Of a stretch of DNA of 64,000 nucleotides, positions 45,314 through 53,631 are shown one piece after another. Below the pieces are notes generated by a model. It was not told the DNA's origin. It was given only the letters and a program-made list of their open reading frames with translations, and did not search any database. This DNA comes from JAHEDT01 sp963825615. Its GTDB lineage: Bacteria > Desulfobacterota > Desulfuromonadia > Desulfuromonadales > BM103. The translations under genes were made by a program, and so were the position numbers. How positions within the stretch are numbered: the stretch's first letter is position 1; the number at the start of each line of letters is the position of its first letter. The stretch is taken from contig CAWGTV010000006.1 of NCBI GenBank assembly GCA_963825615.1, positions 310,001 to 374,000 of the forward strand. The letters are read 5' to 3'.

Positions 45314-46284
45314 AAATGCTCCAGATGATACTTTACCAGGCCGGCAAGCGCCTGCAGAAAGTCCGGGTGATCATTCAAAGACGGCACTCTCTCGAAACGC
45401 GGCAGGCCGATCTTCTCTGCGTGCATGCGCATTTCGAAATCAATTTCCTGCAGCGTCTCGATATGATCCGAGACAAAAGAGACCGGCACGATCAAAGCTC
45501 CGGGTGCCTTCTCGGCGCCAAGTTTATCAAGGACCTCCAGGGTATCGGGCGCCATCCACTGCACCGGACCGGAGCGGCTCTGGAAGCCGAGCAGCCATGG
45601 CCGCGCCTCAAACCGCTCCATCACGCCCCTGACGGTGCAGAGGACATGATCGAGGTAGGGATCGCCCTCATCGATGAACTTCTGAGGCAAAGCGTGGGCT
45701 GAAAAGAGGATCGGGATTTCGTCGCGCACCAGCTCATGGAACTTTTCCAGCCCTTCGCGCACCCGGTTGGCCAGTGCATCCAGGTAGGCCGGCCAGTCGT
45801 ACCATTCACGGATGACGGTGTACTCGAGCTCTGGGTAAATGCGCGCCACCGTCGCCTTGAAATCCTTGAGGCTGCTGCCTGTGGTCGCGTTGGTGTAGTG
45901 GGGGTAGAGTGACAGCACGACCGCCTGCTGGATCCCCTCCTGCTTCATCCGACGCAGACACTCCTCGGCACGGGGCCGCCAGTAACGCATCGCTACGAAC
46001 GGCTTGACCTGCCCGCCCAGCACGCGGGCCGTCCCTTCAGCCTGCTTGACGGTCCATTCGAGCAGCGGTGACTTGCCGCCGATCGAAGCATAGTTCACTT
46101 TCACTTTCGGCGCCCGCAGCCGGCTGATCAGGAATGCGAAGGGCTTCTGCAACAGGGCTCCGGCCGGCAGCTGGATCAGGTCGCGATCGGAGAAGAGATT
46201 ATACAGAAACGGGCGGACCGCTCTCAAGGAGTCAGGTCCGCCCATATTCAGAAACACCAGTCCGGTCGGCTTGTCGAGGTTCAT
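45310..46284 (-). CDS. hemH: Ferrochelatase
   Basis: A 324-residue enzyme that inserts ferrous iron into protoporphyrin IX. It starts GLVFLNMGGPDSLRAVRPFL, with the catalytic His in ILFSAHALPQKFIDEGDPY and the second-site Glu region VSFVSDHIETLQEIDFE. The order is hemE-hemH-zinc ribbon. HemE ends 55 bp upstream and that gap holds a 7-bp-period repeat. Confidence 0.94.
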   Translation of the reverse strand: MNLDKPTGLVFLNMGGPDSLRAVRPFLYNLFSDRDLIQLPAGALLQKPFAFLISRLRAPKVKVNYASIGGKSPLLEWTVKQAEGTARVLGGQVKPFVAMRYWRPRAEECLRRMKQEGIQQAVVLSLYPHYTNATTGSSLKDFKATVARIYPELEYTVIREWYDWPAYLDALANRVREGLEKFHELVRDEIPILFSAHALPQKFIDEGDPYLDHVLCTVRGVMERFEARPWLLGFQSRSGPVQWMAPDTLEVLDKLGAEKAPGALIVPVSFVSDHIETLQEIDFEMRMHAEKIGLPRFERVPSLNDHPDFLQALAGLVKYHLEHL

Positions 46285-46294
46285 CAGTAAACCG

Positions 46295-46315
46295 TGAATG
46301 GTTAATGGTTAATAG
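46295..46315. repeat. Heptad repeat, unit TTAATGG, between hemE and hemH
   Basis: Three units TGAATGG, TTAATGG, TTAATAG. On the operon strand this is ATTAACC repeated. It occupies most of the hemE-hemH gap and is unrelated in sequence to the other heptad classes. Confidence 0.85.
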
Positions 46316-46338
46316 ATTATTGCACCGCGCGCCACGCG

Positions 46339-47364
46339 CTACTTACCGCTATGTTTGTGCACACACTCGACCATGAAGCGAGCATGCTCCGGATCAACGG
46401 TTGGCAGGATGCCATGGCCGAGGTTGAAGATGTGCCCCGGGCGGCCGGCATTCTCGTCGAGGATGCGCTTGACCTCCCGCTCGATGTGCGTTTTGGGCGC
46501 ATACAGCACGGTCGGGTCGAGGTTCCCCTGCACGGCGATCTTGGGACCGATAATGTCGCGGGCCTTGCCGAGGTTGACGTGCCAGTCAAGACCCATGACA
46601 TCGGATCCGGCCTTGGCGACGATGTCGAGCATGGTGCCGGCACCCTTGACGAAATGGATGATCGGCACCGAGCGGTCGAGGCCGTTGATTAACTTCTGGG
46701 TGTAGGGAAGCACGTACTTCTCGTAGTCGAGCGGCGAAACGATGCCACCCCAAGTGTCGAAGATCTGGATCGCCTGGGCACCGGCCCTGACTTGGGCGTT
46801 GAGGTACTGGCGGTCCATCTCGGTGATCTTGTCCATCAGTTTGGCGTACAGCTCAGGCGCACCGTACATCATGCGCTTGATCTGGGCGAAATCCTTGCTC
46901 CCTTTCCCTTCAACCATGTAGCAGGCCAGGGTGAAGGGCGCACCGCCGAAGCCGATGAGCGGCACCCGGCCTTCGAATTCGCGCCGCAGAATCTTGATCG
47001 TTTCGAGGACGTAGGGGACGTCCTCCTCCATGACCGGAATGCGCAGGGCGTCGATATCGGCCGCGGTGCGCACCGGGTTCTCGAACACCGGACCGGGGAC
47101 GAAATCGAGCTTCAAACCCATCGGCTCCACCGGAGTGAGAATATCGGAAAAGAGAATTGCCGCATCGGCGTTCAGGTAGTCGATCGGCTGAATAGTGACC
47201 TCGGCAGCCAATTCAGGAGTCTTGCACAGCTCGAGGAAGGTGACCTTCTTGCGCACCGCCATGTACTGGGGGAGGTAGCGGCCGGCCTGGCGCATCAGCC
47301 AGACGGGAGTGTAGTCGGTCTTCTCGCCGCGACAGGCCTTGAGAAACGTGTAATCTTGGGACAT
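46339..47364 (-). CDS. hemE: Uroporphyrinogen decarboxylase
   Basis: A 341-residue enzyme making coproporphyrinogen III. The N-terminal signature PVWLMRQAGRYLPQY and GFGGAPFTLACYMVEG are present, and DTWGGIVSPLDYEKYVLPYT is typical. ATG 47364 follows AGGAGG. It lies between an AhbC/D-like radical SAM gene and hemH, so the cluster is a heme-biosynthesis operon. Confidence 0.95.
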   Translation of the reverse strand: MSQDYTFLKACRGEKTDYTPVWLMRQAGRYLPQYMAVRKKVTFLELCKTPELAAEVTIQPIDYLNADAAILFSDILTPVEPMGLKLDFVPGPVFENPVRTAADIDALRIPVMEEDVPYVLETIKILRREFEGRVPLIGFGGAPFTLACYMVEGKGSKDFAQIKRMMYGAPELYAKLMDKITEMDRQYLNAQVRAGAQAIQIFDTWGGIVSPLDYEKYVLPYTQKLINGLDRSVPIIHFVKGAGTMLDIVAKAGSDVMGLDWHVNLGKARDIIGPKIAVQGNLDPTVLYAPKTHIEREVKRILDENAGRPGHIFNLGHGILPTVDPEHARFMVECVHKHSGK

Positions 47365-47392
47365 CGAATTGCCTCCTGTATAATGCAATTTT

Positions 47393-47448
47393 AATTTTGA
47401 ATTGTGAACTTTGAATTGAATTAAGCATTAAGAATTCAAAATTCAAAA
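47393..47448. repeat. Heptad repeat, unit TTTTGAA, with terminal inverted repeat
   Basis: On the plus strand TTTTGAA, TTGTGAA, CTTTGAA occur, then ATTCAAA twice in the opposite sense. AATTTTGAATT at 47393-47403 and AATTCAAAATT at 47433-47443 are perfect 11-bp inverted repeats. On the gene strand TTTTGAA repeats begin directly after the TAA of the radical SAM gene. Confidence 0.88.
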
Positions 47449-48561
47449 TTAGCTGTTTTTCTCTGCGTTCTCTGCTGCTTCCTTCTCCATCCGCTTGCGG
47501 GTACGGTTGGGGATGTAGTTGCAGAACGGTTCTTCTTCCATATAGTCGCCATAAACCGCGTCGGCGCGAGCGCGGCAGCCGCCACAGACATTGATGAACT
47601 CGCACTCGCCGCATTTGCCCTTGTACTTTTTGAAGTCGCGCAGGTCGTTGAAGGTCTTGCTGTTGAACCAGAGCTCCTTGAACGGAATCTGCTTGACGTT
47701 ACCCACCGAGGAGTGAAAGTAGGAACAGGGCTTGAGGTTGCCGAAGCAGTCGATCAGGCAGATCGTCTGGGCGGCGATGCACCCCTTGCCGCCGCCGGTG
47801 GAGAAGGTCAGGCTGCGGCGTTTGAAATCAACCCCTTCGGCCTTGGCCATTTGAGGAACAACCCGGTAGTAATGAGGCGCGCAGGTCGGCCGCATGAGGA
47901 TCTCGTCCTCACCCTTCTCCTGCTCGTAGTGCCAGGAGAGGATTTCCTCGTAGTCATCCTTGGAGATCAGCTCGTTCATGATCTCTTCGCCCCGGCCGGT
48001 GGGCACGATCATGAACATGTACCAGGCCGTTGCGCCGAGTTCCTTGGCGGTCTTGAAGGTGGCGCCGATGTCGTGCTGGTTGCGCTTTGTAAAGGAAGAG
48101 TTGACCAGGAACTTGATGCCGTTGCGCTTGAGCGTTTCGGCGCCGCGCACCACCCCATCAAAGGCCCCCGGGCAGGAGCGAAAGTCATCGTGAATCTTGG
48201 CGGTCGACCCATCGAGGGAGAGGGAAACCATCTTGATATCGGCCTCCTTCATCTGCCGGCAAACATCGTCGGTGATCAGGGTGCCGTTGGTCGCCATGCA
48301 CATGCGCAGTCCTTTTTCCGTACCATAACGGGCGATCTCGAAAATGTCCTTGCGCAGCAGCGGCTCACCGCCGGAGAGGACCATGACCGGTTGGCTAACT
48401 TCGCAGATGTCATCGATCAGCTTGAAGGCTTCCTGGGTATTAAAATCACCGACGGCCGCGTCCATGTCAGAGGAACACCGGCAGTGTACGCAGTTGAGGT
48501 TGCAACGCTGGGTCGACTCCCAGGCAATCCACTTGGGGATGAATTCTTCTTTTGCTGCCAT
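47449..48561 (-). CDS. Radical SAM/SPASM protein of the AhbC/AhbD/NirJ type
   Basis: A 370-residue radical SAM enzyme. The cluster motif is QRCNLNCVHCRCS (Cys20, 24, 27), with VMVLSGGEPLLRKDIFEIAR following. The C-terminal SPASM region has further cysteines (CLIDCFGNLKPCSYF and CGECEFINVCGGCRAR) for auxiliary iron-sulfur clusters. Relatives modify heme side chains in the alternative siroheme-dependent route or in heme d1 synthesis. Standing directly before hemE and hemH it is very probably a tetrapyrrole enzyme, yet a protoporphyrin route is also encoded here, so its reaction is open. Confidence 0.85.
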   Translation of the reverse strand: MAAKEEFIPKWIAWESTQRCNLNCVHCRCSSDMDAAVGDFNTQEAFKLIDDICEVSQPVMVLSGGEPLLRKDIFEIARYGTEKGLRMCMATNGTLITDDVCRQMKEADIKMVSLSLDGSTAKIHDDFRSCPGAFDGVVRGAETLKRNGIKFLVNSSFTKRNQHDIGATFKTAKELGATAWYMFMIVPTGRGEEIMNELISKDDYEEILSWHYEQEKGEDEILMRPTCAPHYYRVVPQMAKAEGVDFKRRSLTFSTGGGKGCIAAQTICLIDCFGNLKPCSYFHSSVGNVKQIPFKELWFNSKTFNDLRDFKKYKGKCGECEFINVCGGCRARADAVYGDYMEEEPFCNYIPNRTRKRMEKEAAENAEKNS

Positions 48562-48738
48562 CAGGGCGGCTCCTTATATGAATCAGTCGATTGAGAAAAG
48601 AATGAGGTCCGGGGTTTCCCCGAACCACATTTTGACATTCTACAACAGCATGAGCTGACCTGACAAGGTTTAAGGGAGATTTACGCGGCAGAAGGCGAGA
48701 GAGGAGGCCAACCGCTTGGTGCGTTTCGGGTCAAAAGT

Positions 48739-48764
48739 GCTACCCCTGTAAGGGGGCAGCACCT
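48739..48764 (-). terminator. Terminator after the PilT-like ATPase gene
   Basis: GTGCT-CCCC pairs with GGGG-AGCAC around a short loop. On the minus strand it is followed by TTTT, 32 bases after the stop codon. Confidence 0.75.
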
Positions 48765-48795
48765 GAATACCGCTTCGCGCCACTCGCCGCATCTT

Positions 48796-50361
48796 CTAAC
48801 GAGCAAGCAGGTCCTTGAACGCCTTCTGGTCCTGACAGTAGTGCGTCGCCGTTTCCCGGGTGATCTTACCGGCGCGAAAGAGCTGCGCCAGGTGCGCGTC
48901 GAGAGAGGCGAACTCATCGGCACCGCTCTGCAGGATGCCGCGGATGTGATGCTCCTTCCCCTCGCGGATCTGGTTCGCCACGCGATAGCTGTTGGCCAGC
49001 TTTTCGTAGGCCAAGGTGCGGCCTTTGCCATCCTTACGTTCCACCAACCGCTGGTTGAGAACCAGCAACAGGTTATCCGCCAGCTGCACCCGGATCTGCT
49101 GCTGACTTTCCGCGGGGAAGACATCTACTATCCGGTTGATCGCCAGGATCGAGTTGTTGGCATGCATGCTGCTCAAGACGAGATGACCGGTATCGGCAGC
49201 TTCCAGGGCGATGGCGATGCTCTCGCGATCGCGCATTTCTCCTATCATAATGACATCGGGGGCTTCGCGGAAAACGTGCCGCAAGCCTTCGTTGAACGTC
49301 TTGGTATCAAGCCCGACCTCACGCTGATTGACGTTACTGTTCTTGTGACGGTGCAGGTACTCGATCGGGTCTTCTATGGTGATGATGTTACGACGCTTCC
49401 TGGTATTGATCAGATCGACCATGGCGGCCAGGGTTGTTGTCTTGCCATGGCCGTTCGGGCCGGTCACCAGAATCAGCCCCTGAGACTTGAGGGCAAACGG
49501 CTCCAGCCACTCGGGGAGGCCGAGTACCGACATGGCAGGGATCTCTTCGATAATATGCCGCATAGCAATTGAGATAGAACTGCGCTGGCGATAGACATTG
49601 ATGCGAAAACGGCCGAACTCGGGGCGGGTCAGGGCAAAATCGATCGCCTTGTCCTGGGAAAATTGCGACCACTGCTGATCGGTCATCAACTCCTGGGCGT
49701 ATTTGGTTACCTGCTGCGGAGTCAGCAGCGGGCTGTTCAGGCGCACGACCTCGTTATGCTGTTTGATGCTCGGCGGCGCGCCGGCCACCAGCAAGAGGTC
49801 TGAGGCGTGGGACTTCGCCAGGGTGCCACACAATTCCCAGATATCCGGGTAACTCGCGGCGACTTCGATATCGATCGAGGCCTCACCCCAGAAAGCCGGG
49901 GAAAGGCCGTCTTTGGGGAAACGGCCCATCTCGTCGAGCTTTTTCAGTGCGACAACCATCTGGTACTCGGGGACAATCACCGGCTGCACACTTATACCGA
50001 GGGCAAAGGCGACCTTGTCAAGGACTTCGCGATCTTGTGGGTCTGCGGTGAGCACCTGGGCCTTCTGACCGGTGAATCCGGCAGGTATTACGCGGAACGT
50101 CCGAACCTGGGCCGGCGTCAACGTGGCCAGAGCATCGCCCGGAATGCGCACGGTGAAGAGGTCACAGCCGGCAGTTCCCGCCTGCTCGGCAAGGACGCGC
50201 GCCAGCACAGAGACCTCAAGGAAACCGAGCTTGACGAGCGTCGAACCGAGGCGTTTTGCCAATTGCCCCTTGCGACGCAGCCCTTGGTCCAACTGATCTT
50301 CCGTGATTATTCCCTTTTCAAGAAGGATATTTCCCAGCTGCTTGGCGTTGTTTTTCGGCAT
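48796..50361 (-). CDS. PilT/PilU-like retraction ATPase with N-terminal MshEN domain
   Basis: A 521-residue protein. Residues 1-150 form an MshEN-type domain (LGNILLEKGIITEDQLDQGL, then LGSTLVKLGFLEVSVLARVL), which binds c-di-GMP in some GspE/MshE ATPases. Residues 180-521 are a PilT-type hexameric ATPase: Walker A LVTGPNGHGKTTTLAAM, Asp box IITIEDPIEYLHRHKNSNVN, Walker B DVIMIGEMRDRESI and His box GHLVLSSMHANNSI. The Walker A has N and H where PilT usually has T and S. ATG 50361 follows a GGGGGG ribosome site. Role in pilus retraction or related motility is inferred. Confidence 0.9.
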   Translation of the reverse strand: MPKNNAKQLGNILLEKGIITEDQLDQGLRRKGQLAKRLGSTLVKLGFLEVSVLARVLAEQAGTAGCDLFTVRIPGDALATLTPAQVRTFRVIPAGFTGQKAQVLTADPQDREVLDKVAFALGISVQPVIVPEYQMVVALKKLDEMGRFPKDGLSPAFWGEASIDIEVAASYPDIWELCGTLAKSHASDLLLVAGAPPSIKQHNEVVRLNSPLLTPQQVTKYAQELMTDQQWSQFSQDKAIDFALTRPEFGRFRINVYRQRSSISIAMRHIIEEIPAMSVLGLPEWLEPFALKSQGLILVTGPNGHGKTTTLAAMVDLINTRKRRNIITIEDPIEYLHRHKNSNVNQREVGLDTKTFNEGLRHVFREAPDVIMIGEMRDRESIAIALEAADTGHLVLSSMHANNSILAINRIVDVFPAESQQQIRVQLADNLLLVLNQRLVERKDGKGRTLAYEKLANSYRVANQIREGKEHHIRGILQSGADEFASLDAHLAQLFRAGKITRETATHYCQDQKAFKDLLAR

Positions 50362-50531
50362 ACGATCCCCCCTGCAAAAATGCACTGTGGTGTTGTGGCT
50401 CCTCGCCTCGCTGAACATCACCCTACGTCGCTTGGCATGGCATATTCGCAGAGACGCGCGACCGTTTGCAGTGAACCAAAATCCATTGTATCTGTCAACA
50501 GTTAGACACCACAGGCAACAGCTCCAAACAA

Positions 50532-50561
50532 ACAAAGGCAACCCCGTTGGGCTGCCTTTGT
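50532..50561 (-). terminator. Terminator of the nitronate-monooxygenase-like gene
   Basis: ACAAAGGCA and TGCCTTTGT are perfect 9-bp arms with an inner CCC/GGG. On the minus strand the hairpin is followed by TGTTTGG, 25 bases after the gene's stop. Confidence 0.7.
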
Positions 50562-50585
50562 CAAGAAACTTGGCTTTGGTTGCAG

Positions 50586-51659
50586 TTATGCGTTCACGTG
50601 GAGAGGGATTTCAGTGTGAAACAGTTCATCGAAAATTTCCTGCACCGTCTCGATGCGCGTCGCCTTCCAGGCATTGGAGCCGCAGAACACCAGACCGGTT
50701 TCCGTATCACCGCGCTGGGCGCGATCAAGCGCATGAACGATGCAGAAGCGTTCACCGTCGGACTTGTAGGTACACTTGCGCAGGCAACCGGTCGGACAAA
50801 ACGGGGTCATTTCCAGGTCGCGCTCGCGAATCGCTTCAACATTGGCAACTAGGGCCCTGCCGGGCAGGCCGGCCGGACTCATGATCAGGCCGATATCTTC
50901 CTCTTTGCAGTTCAGGTAGGCCTGCTTGAACGCATCGGCAGCGTCACACTCTTCAGTACAGACGAAGCGCGTCCCCATCTGCACGCCATCAGCCCCCTGC
51001 TCCAAGGCATACTGCAGATCGGCCCGATCCCAGACTCCTCCGGCCGCGATAATCGGGATATCGAGATTCCAGGTGTCCCGCATATAAGCTTTGACTCCGC
51101 GAACGGTTCCATATTGGTCATACTGGCCGGTGCCGATGTTCTCGAGCTTATCGCCAAGATGGCCACCGGCAGTATCAGGGTCCTCAACCACGATGGCATC
51201 AGGCAGGCGCTGATAGGCTTTATGCCATTTGCGGGCGATCAATTCGGCCGCTTTCACCGAGGAAACGATCGGTACCAGGGCCACATCCGGCCAGGCGGCC
51301 GTCAATTCGGGGAGATTCATTGGCAAGCCGGCGCCGCTGATAATCAGCTTGGCTCCCCCCTCACAGGAAGCCTTGACCAGCTCGGCGAAGTCAGTAACCG
51401 CCACCATGCAATTGGTGCCAATGACGCCATCCGGAGCTATTTCATACGCTTTGGCAAGTTCAGCCTTGAGGGCCTGAGGCTCTGCGCTAAAGTAATTATC
51501 CCCGGTATAAAGTGGCGAATTCAGAGCAATCCCGGCCGTAGCTACGATGCCGATGCCGCCGCAACGCGCCACGTTTCCGGCCAGACGGGCCCCGGACACA
51601 CGAACGGCCATGCCGCCCTGGATCAGGGGAGAGGGAACTTCATGTTTGCCAATGCGCAT
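50586..51659 (-). CDS. Nitronate monooxygenase-like FMN oxidoreductase
   Basis: A 357-residue TIM-barrel flavoprotein of the 2-nitropropane dioxygenase family (also containing FabK-type enoyl reductases). Motifs are SPLIQGGMAVRVSGARLAG, the FMN-binding DAIVVEDPDTAGGHLGD and IPIIAAGGVWDRADLQYALE. A C-terminal cysteine group (FCPTGCLRKCTYKSDGERFC) is present and could hold a metal or cluster. Which of the related reactions it performs cannot be told. Divergent from the histidine kinase gene. Confidence 0.82.
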   Translation of the reverse strand: MRIGKHEVPSPLIQGGMAVRVSGARLAGNVARCGGIGIVATAGIALNSPLYTGDNYFSAEPQALKAELAKAYEIAPDGVIGTNCMVAVTDFAELVKASCEGGAKLIISGAGLPMNLPELTAAWPDVALVPIVSSVKAAELIARKWHKAYQRLPDAIVVEDPDTAGGHLGDKLENIGTGQYDQYGTVRGVKAYMRDTWNLDIPIIAAGGVWDRADLQYALEQGADGVQMGTRFVCTEECDAADAFKQAYLNCKEEDIGLIMSPAGLPGRALVANVEAIRERDLEMTPFCPTGCLRKCTYKSDGERFCIVHALDRAQRGDTETGLVFCGSNAWKATRIETVQEIFDELFHTEIPLHVNA

Positions 51660-51793
51660 AATAACTCCTTAGATACAACTTCTATTACGCTGAAATTAAT
51701 CTTATTTTAGCAAAGAGGCCCTGCCGGCTTTGTAATAATTCTGTAAAAGACGGCCCACCTTCCCCTTGTCGCTCGGCGACAGGAGTGGTAAAG

Positions 51794-52762
51794 ATGGCTC
51801 CTATGCACTGGCTTAAACGTATCTTCAATCCGCTCATGGCCTTTATCGGCATCCAGATCGCCTGGGTGCTGGTTCTGGTTGTCTGGCTAAACTGGTTTCT
51901 TGGCAGCCATCGTAAATTAAGAGCACTGGCAGAAAAATACAGTCCCGAGCTGCTGGTCGGCGGACCGGACTGGCTGATTCTGACCGAAGGACTGCTGCTG
52001 CTGATTTCGATCCTGGTCGGCGTCTACGTCATCTTCCTCTACTGGCGCAGACAAGCGGCCCTGGTGCGCGAACAGCGCCAGTTCATCTCCCAGGTCACCC
52101 ATGAGCTCAAATCGCCGCTGGCCTCGCTGCAACTGCACCTGGAGACGATTCGCCGACACCAGCCCACACCGGAGCGCCTGGCGGGATTTCTCGAGACCAT
52201 GTTGAGCGACGCAGCCCGGCTCAACGGCCTGATTGACAATCTCCTGTCAGCCAACCGGATCGGCCAGAGGCATTGGCGCCTCGAGCTGCAAATCATTGAC
52301 TTCAGCGCCTTCGTCGAAAAATATTTTCGCGCCCGCCAGTTCAACCTGCCCAAGGCTGGCAAACTGGCCCTCGACGTCACGCCAGGCATCTATGCCGCCA
52401 TCGACCAGGATGCGATGGAAACCGTGTTGCGCAACCTGCTCGAAAACGCCATCCTCTATTCCGACGCTCCGCCCGACATCACCGTTACTCTGAGTCGCGA
52501 GGAAGGCAAGTGCTGCCTGGCCTTTGCCGACCGCGGCCGCGGCATAGACATCCGTGACCAGAAGAAGATCTTCAACATGTTCTATCGCATACGCCGCACC
52601 AACGAAAACATCCGCGGCACCGGGCTCGGCCTGTTCATCGTCCATGCCACGGTGCGACGCCACCACGGCCAGGTCAAGGTTGAGAGCCATGGCAAAGGGC
52701 AAGGCACGACGTTCCGGATCATCCTCCCGCTTGCGCCGCCGGCTCAAAGCGAGGCGCCATGA
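51794..52762 (+). CDS. Membrane sensor histidine kinase
   Basis: A kinase of about 322 residues with two membrane segments (GIQIAWVLVLVVWLNWF and LILTEGLLLLISILVGVYVIFLYW split by a short 40-residue loop), so the sensing domain is very small. The phospho-acceptor His lies in FISQVTHELKSPLASL; N box LLENAILYS, G1 FADRGRGIDI and G2 IRGTGLGLFIVH are intact. ATG 51794 was chosen for AGGAG eight bases upstream. Its stop overlaps the response regulator start (ATGA). The signal is unknown. Confidence 0.92.
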   Translation: MAPMHWLKRIFNPLMAFIGIQIAWVLVLVVWLNWFLGSHRKLRALAEKYSPELLVGGPDWLILTEGLLLLISILVGVYVIFLYWRRQAALVREQRQFISQVTHELKSPLASLQLHLETIRRHQPTPERLAGFLETMLSDAARLNGLIDNLLSANRIGQRHWRLELQIIDFSAFVEKYFRARQFNLPKAGKLALDVTPGIYAAIDQDAMETVLRNLLENAILYSDAPPDITVTLSREEGKCCLAFADRGRGIDIRDQKKIFNMFYRIRRTNENIRGTGLGLFIVHATVRRHHGQVKVESHGKGQGTTFRIILPLAPPAQSEAP

Positions 52763-53464
52763 AGCAACCACACCTGCTGCTCGTCGAAGATGAAACGCAT
52801 ATCGCCCGCGGGCTGATCTTCAACCTGGAGCATGAGGGCTTTCTGGTCACCCACGTCGAGACCGGAGCCGCGGCGATGGCAGCCTTTGAGCATCAACCTT
52901 TTGATCTCGTTGTTCTCGACCTGATGTTGCCGGACAGCCACGGCCTCGACCTCTGCCGGCGCATGCGCCAATCGGCACCACAGCTGCCGATACTCATGCT
53001 GACGGCGCTCGGCGAAGAGCAGGATCGCATCAGCGGTCTCAAGGAGGGGGCCGACGATTACCTGACCAAGCCTTTCAGCCTGGACGAGTTCCTGTTGCGG
53101 GTGCGCGGCATGCTGCGACGCTCGGCATGGTACCAGCCCAGGCATAGCCAGGCAGGAGAGTTACCAGTTCGGCAGCAACCGTGTCGACCTGAGAAACATG
53201 CAGGCGGCCACAGCGCATGGCGACATCCGACTCACCGAGCTCGAGTGCCGCATGCTGGCCAGTTTTTTTGCCAATGAAGGCGAGACCCTGGCCCGCACCG
53301 AACTGCTCAAATCGGTCTGGGGGCTGGTGGAAGACACCGAAACCCGCACTCTGGACAATTTCATCGTGCGGCTGCGCAAATACTTCGAGGACGACCCGGC
53401 CAATCCCCGGCATTTCCTGACCGTGCGGGGCAGAGGCTACCGGTTCGTCAAGGAGCCTGAATAA
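52759..53464 (+). CDS. OmpR-family response regulator, one frameshift
   Basis: A 234-residue regulator (corrected). The receiver domain has LLLVEDETH, the phosphorylated Asp in DLVVLDLMLPDSHG and Lys in YLTKPFSLDEFL. After an extra T near 53162 the winged-helix domain continues in another frame: LTELECRMLASFFANEGETL, then FIVRLRKYFEDDPANPRHFL and GRGYRFVKEPE. It pairs with the adjacent kinase. Target genes are unknown. Confidence 0.92.
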
Positions 53465-53531
53465 AAGGAGACAGGAGAGGACCAGGAACAAGCCCCTTTT
53501 GCTGTCAAACTTGTTTTTGCAAGTCAATTTG

Positions 53532-53573
53532 TTCTATCTTCTGTATTCTACATTCTGTTTTCTGTATTCTTGC
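53532..53573. repeat. Heptad repeat, unit TTCTGTA
   Basis: Six consecutive 7-bp units: TTCTATC, TTCTGTA, TTCTACA, TTCTGTT, TTCTGTA, TTCTTGC, located 67 bp after the response regulator stop and 58 bp before the quinone oxidoreductase start. Confidence 0.93.
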
Positions 53574-53631
53574 AGTCTGAAACATAACAGGAACCAAACA
53601 TATTTTTAATTCACATAACAGGAGACAAGCG

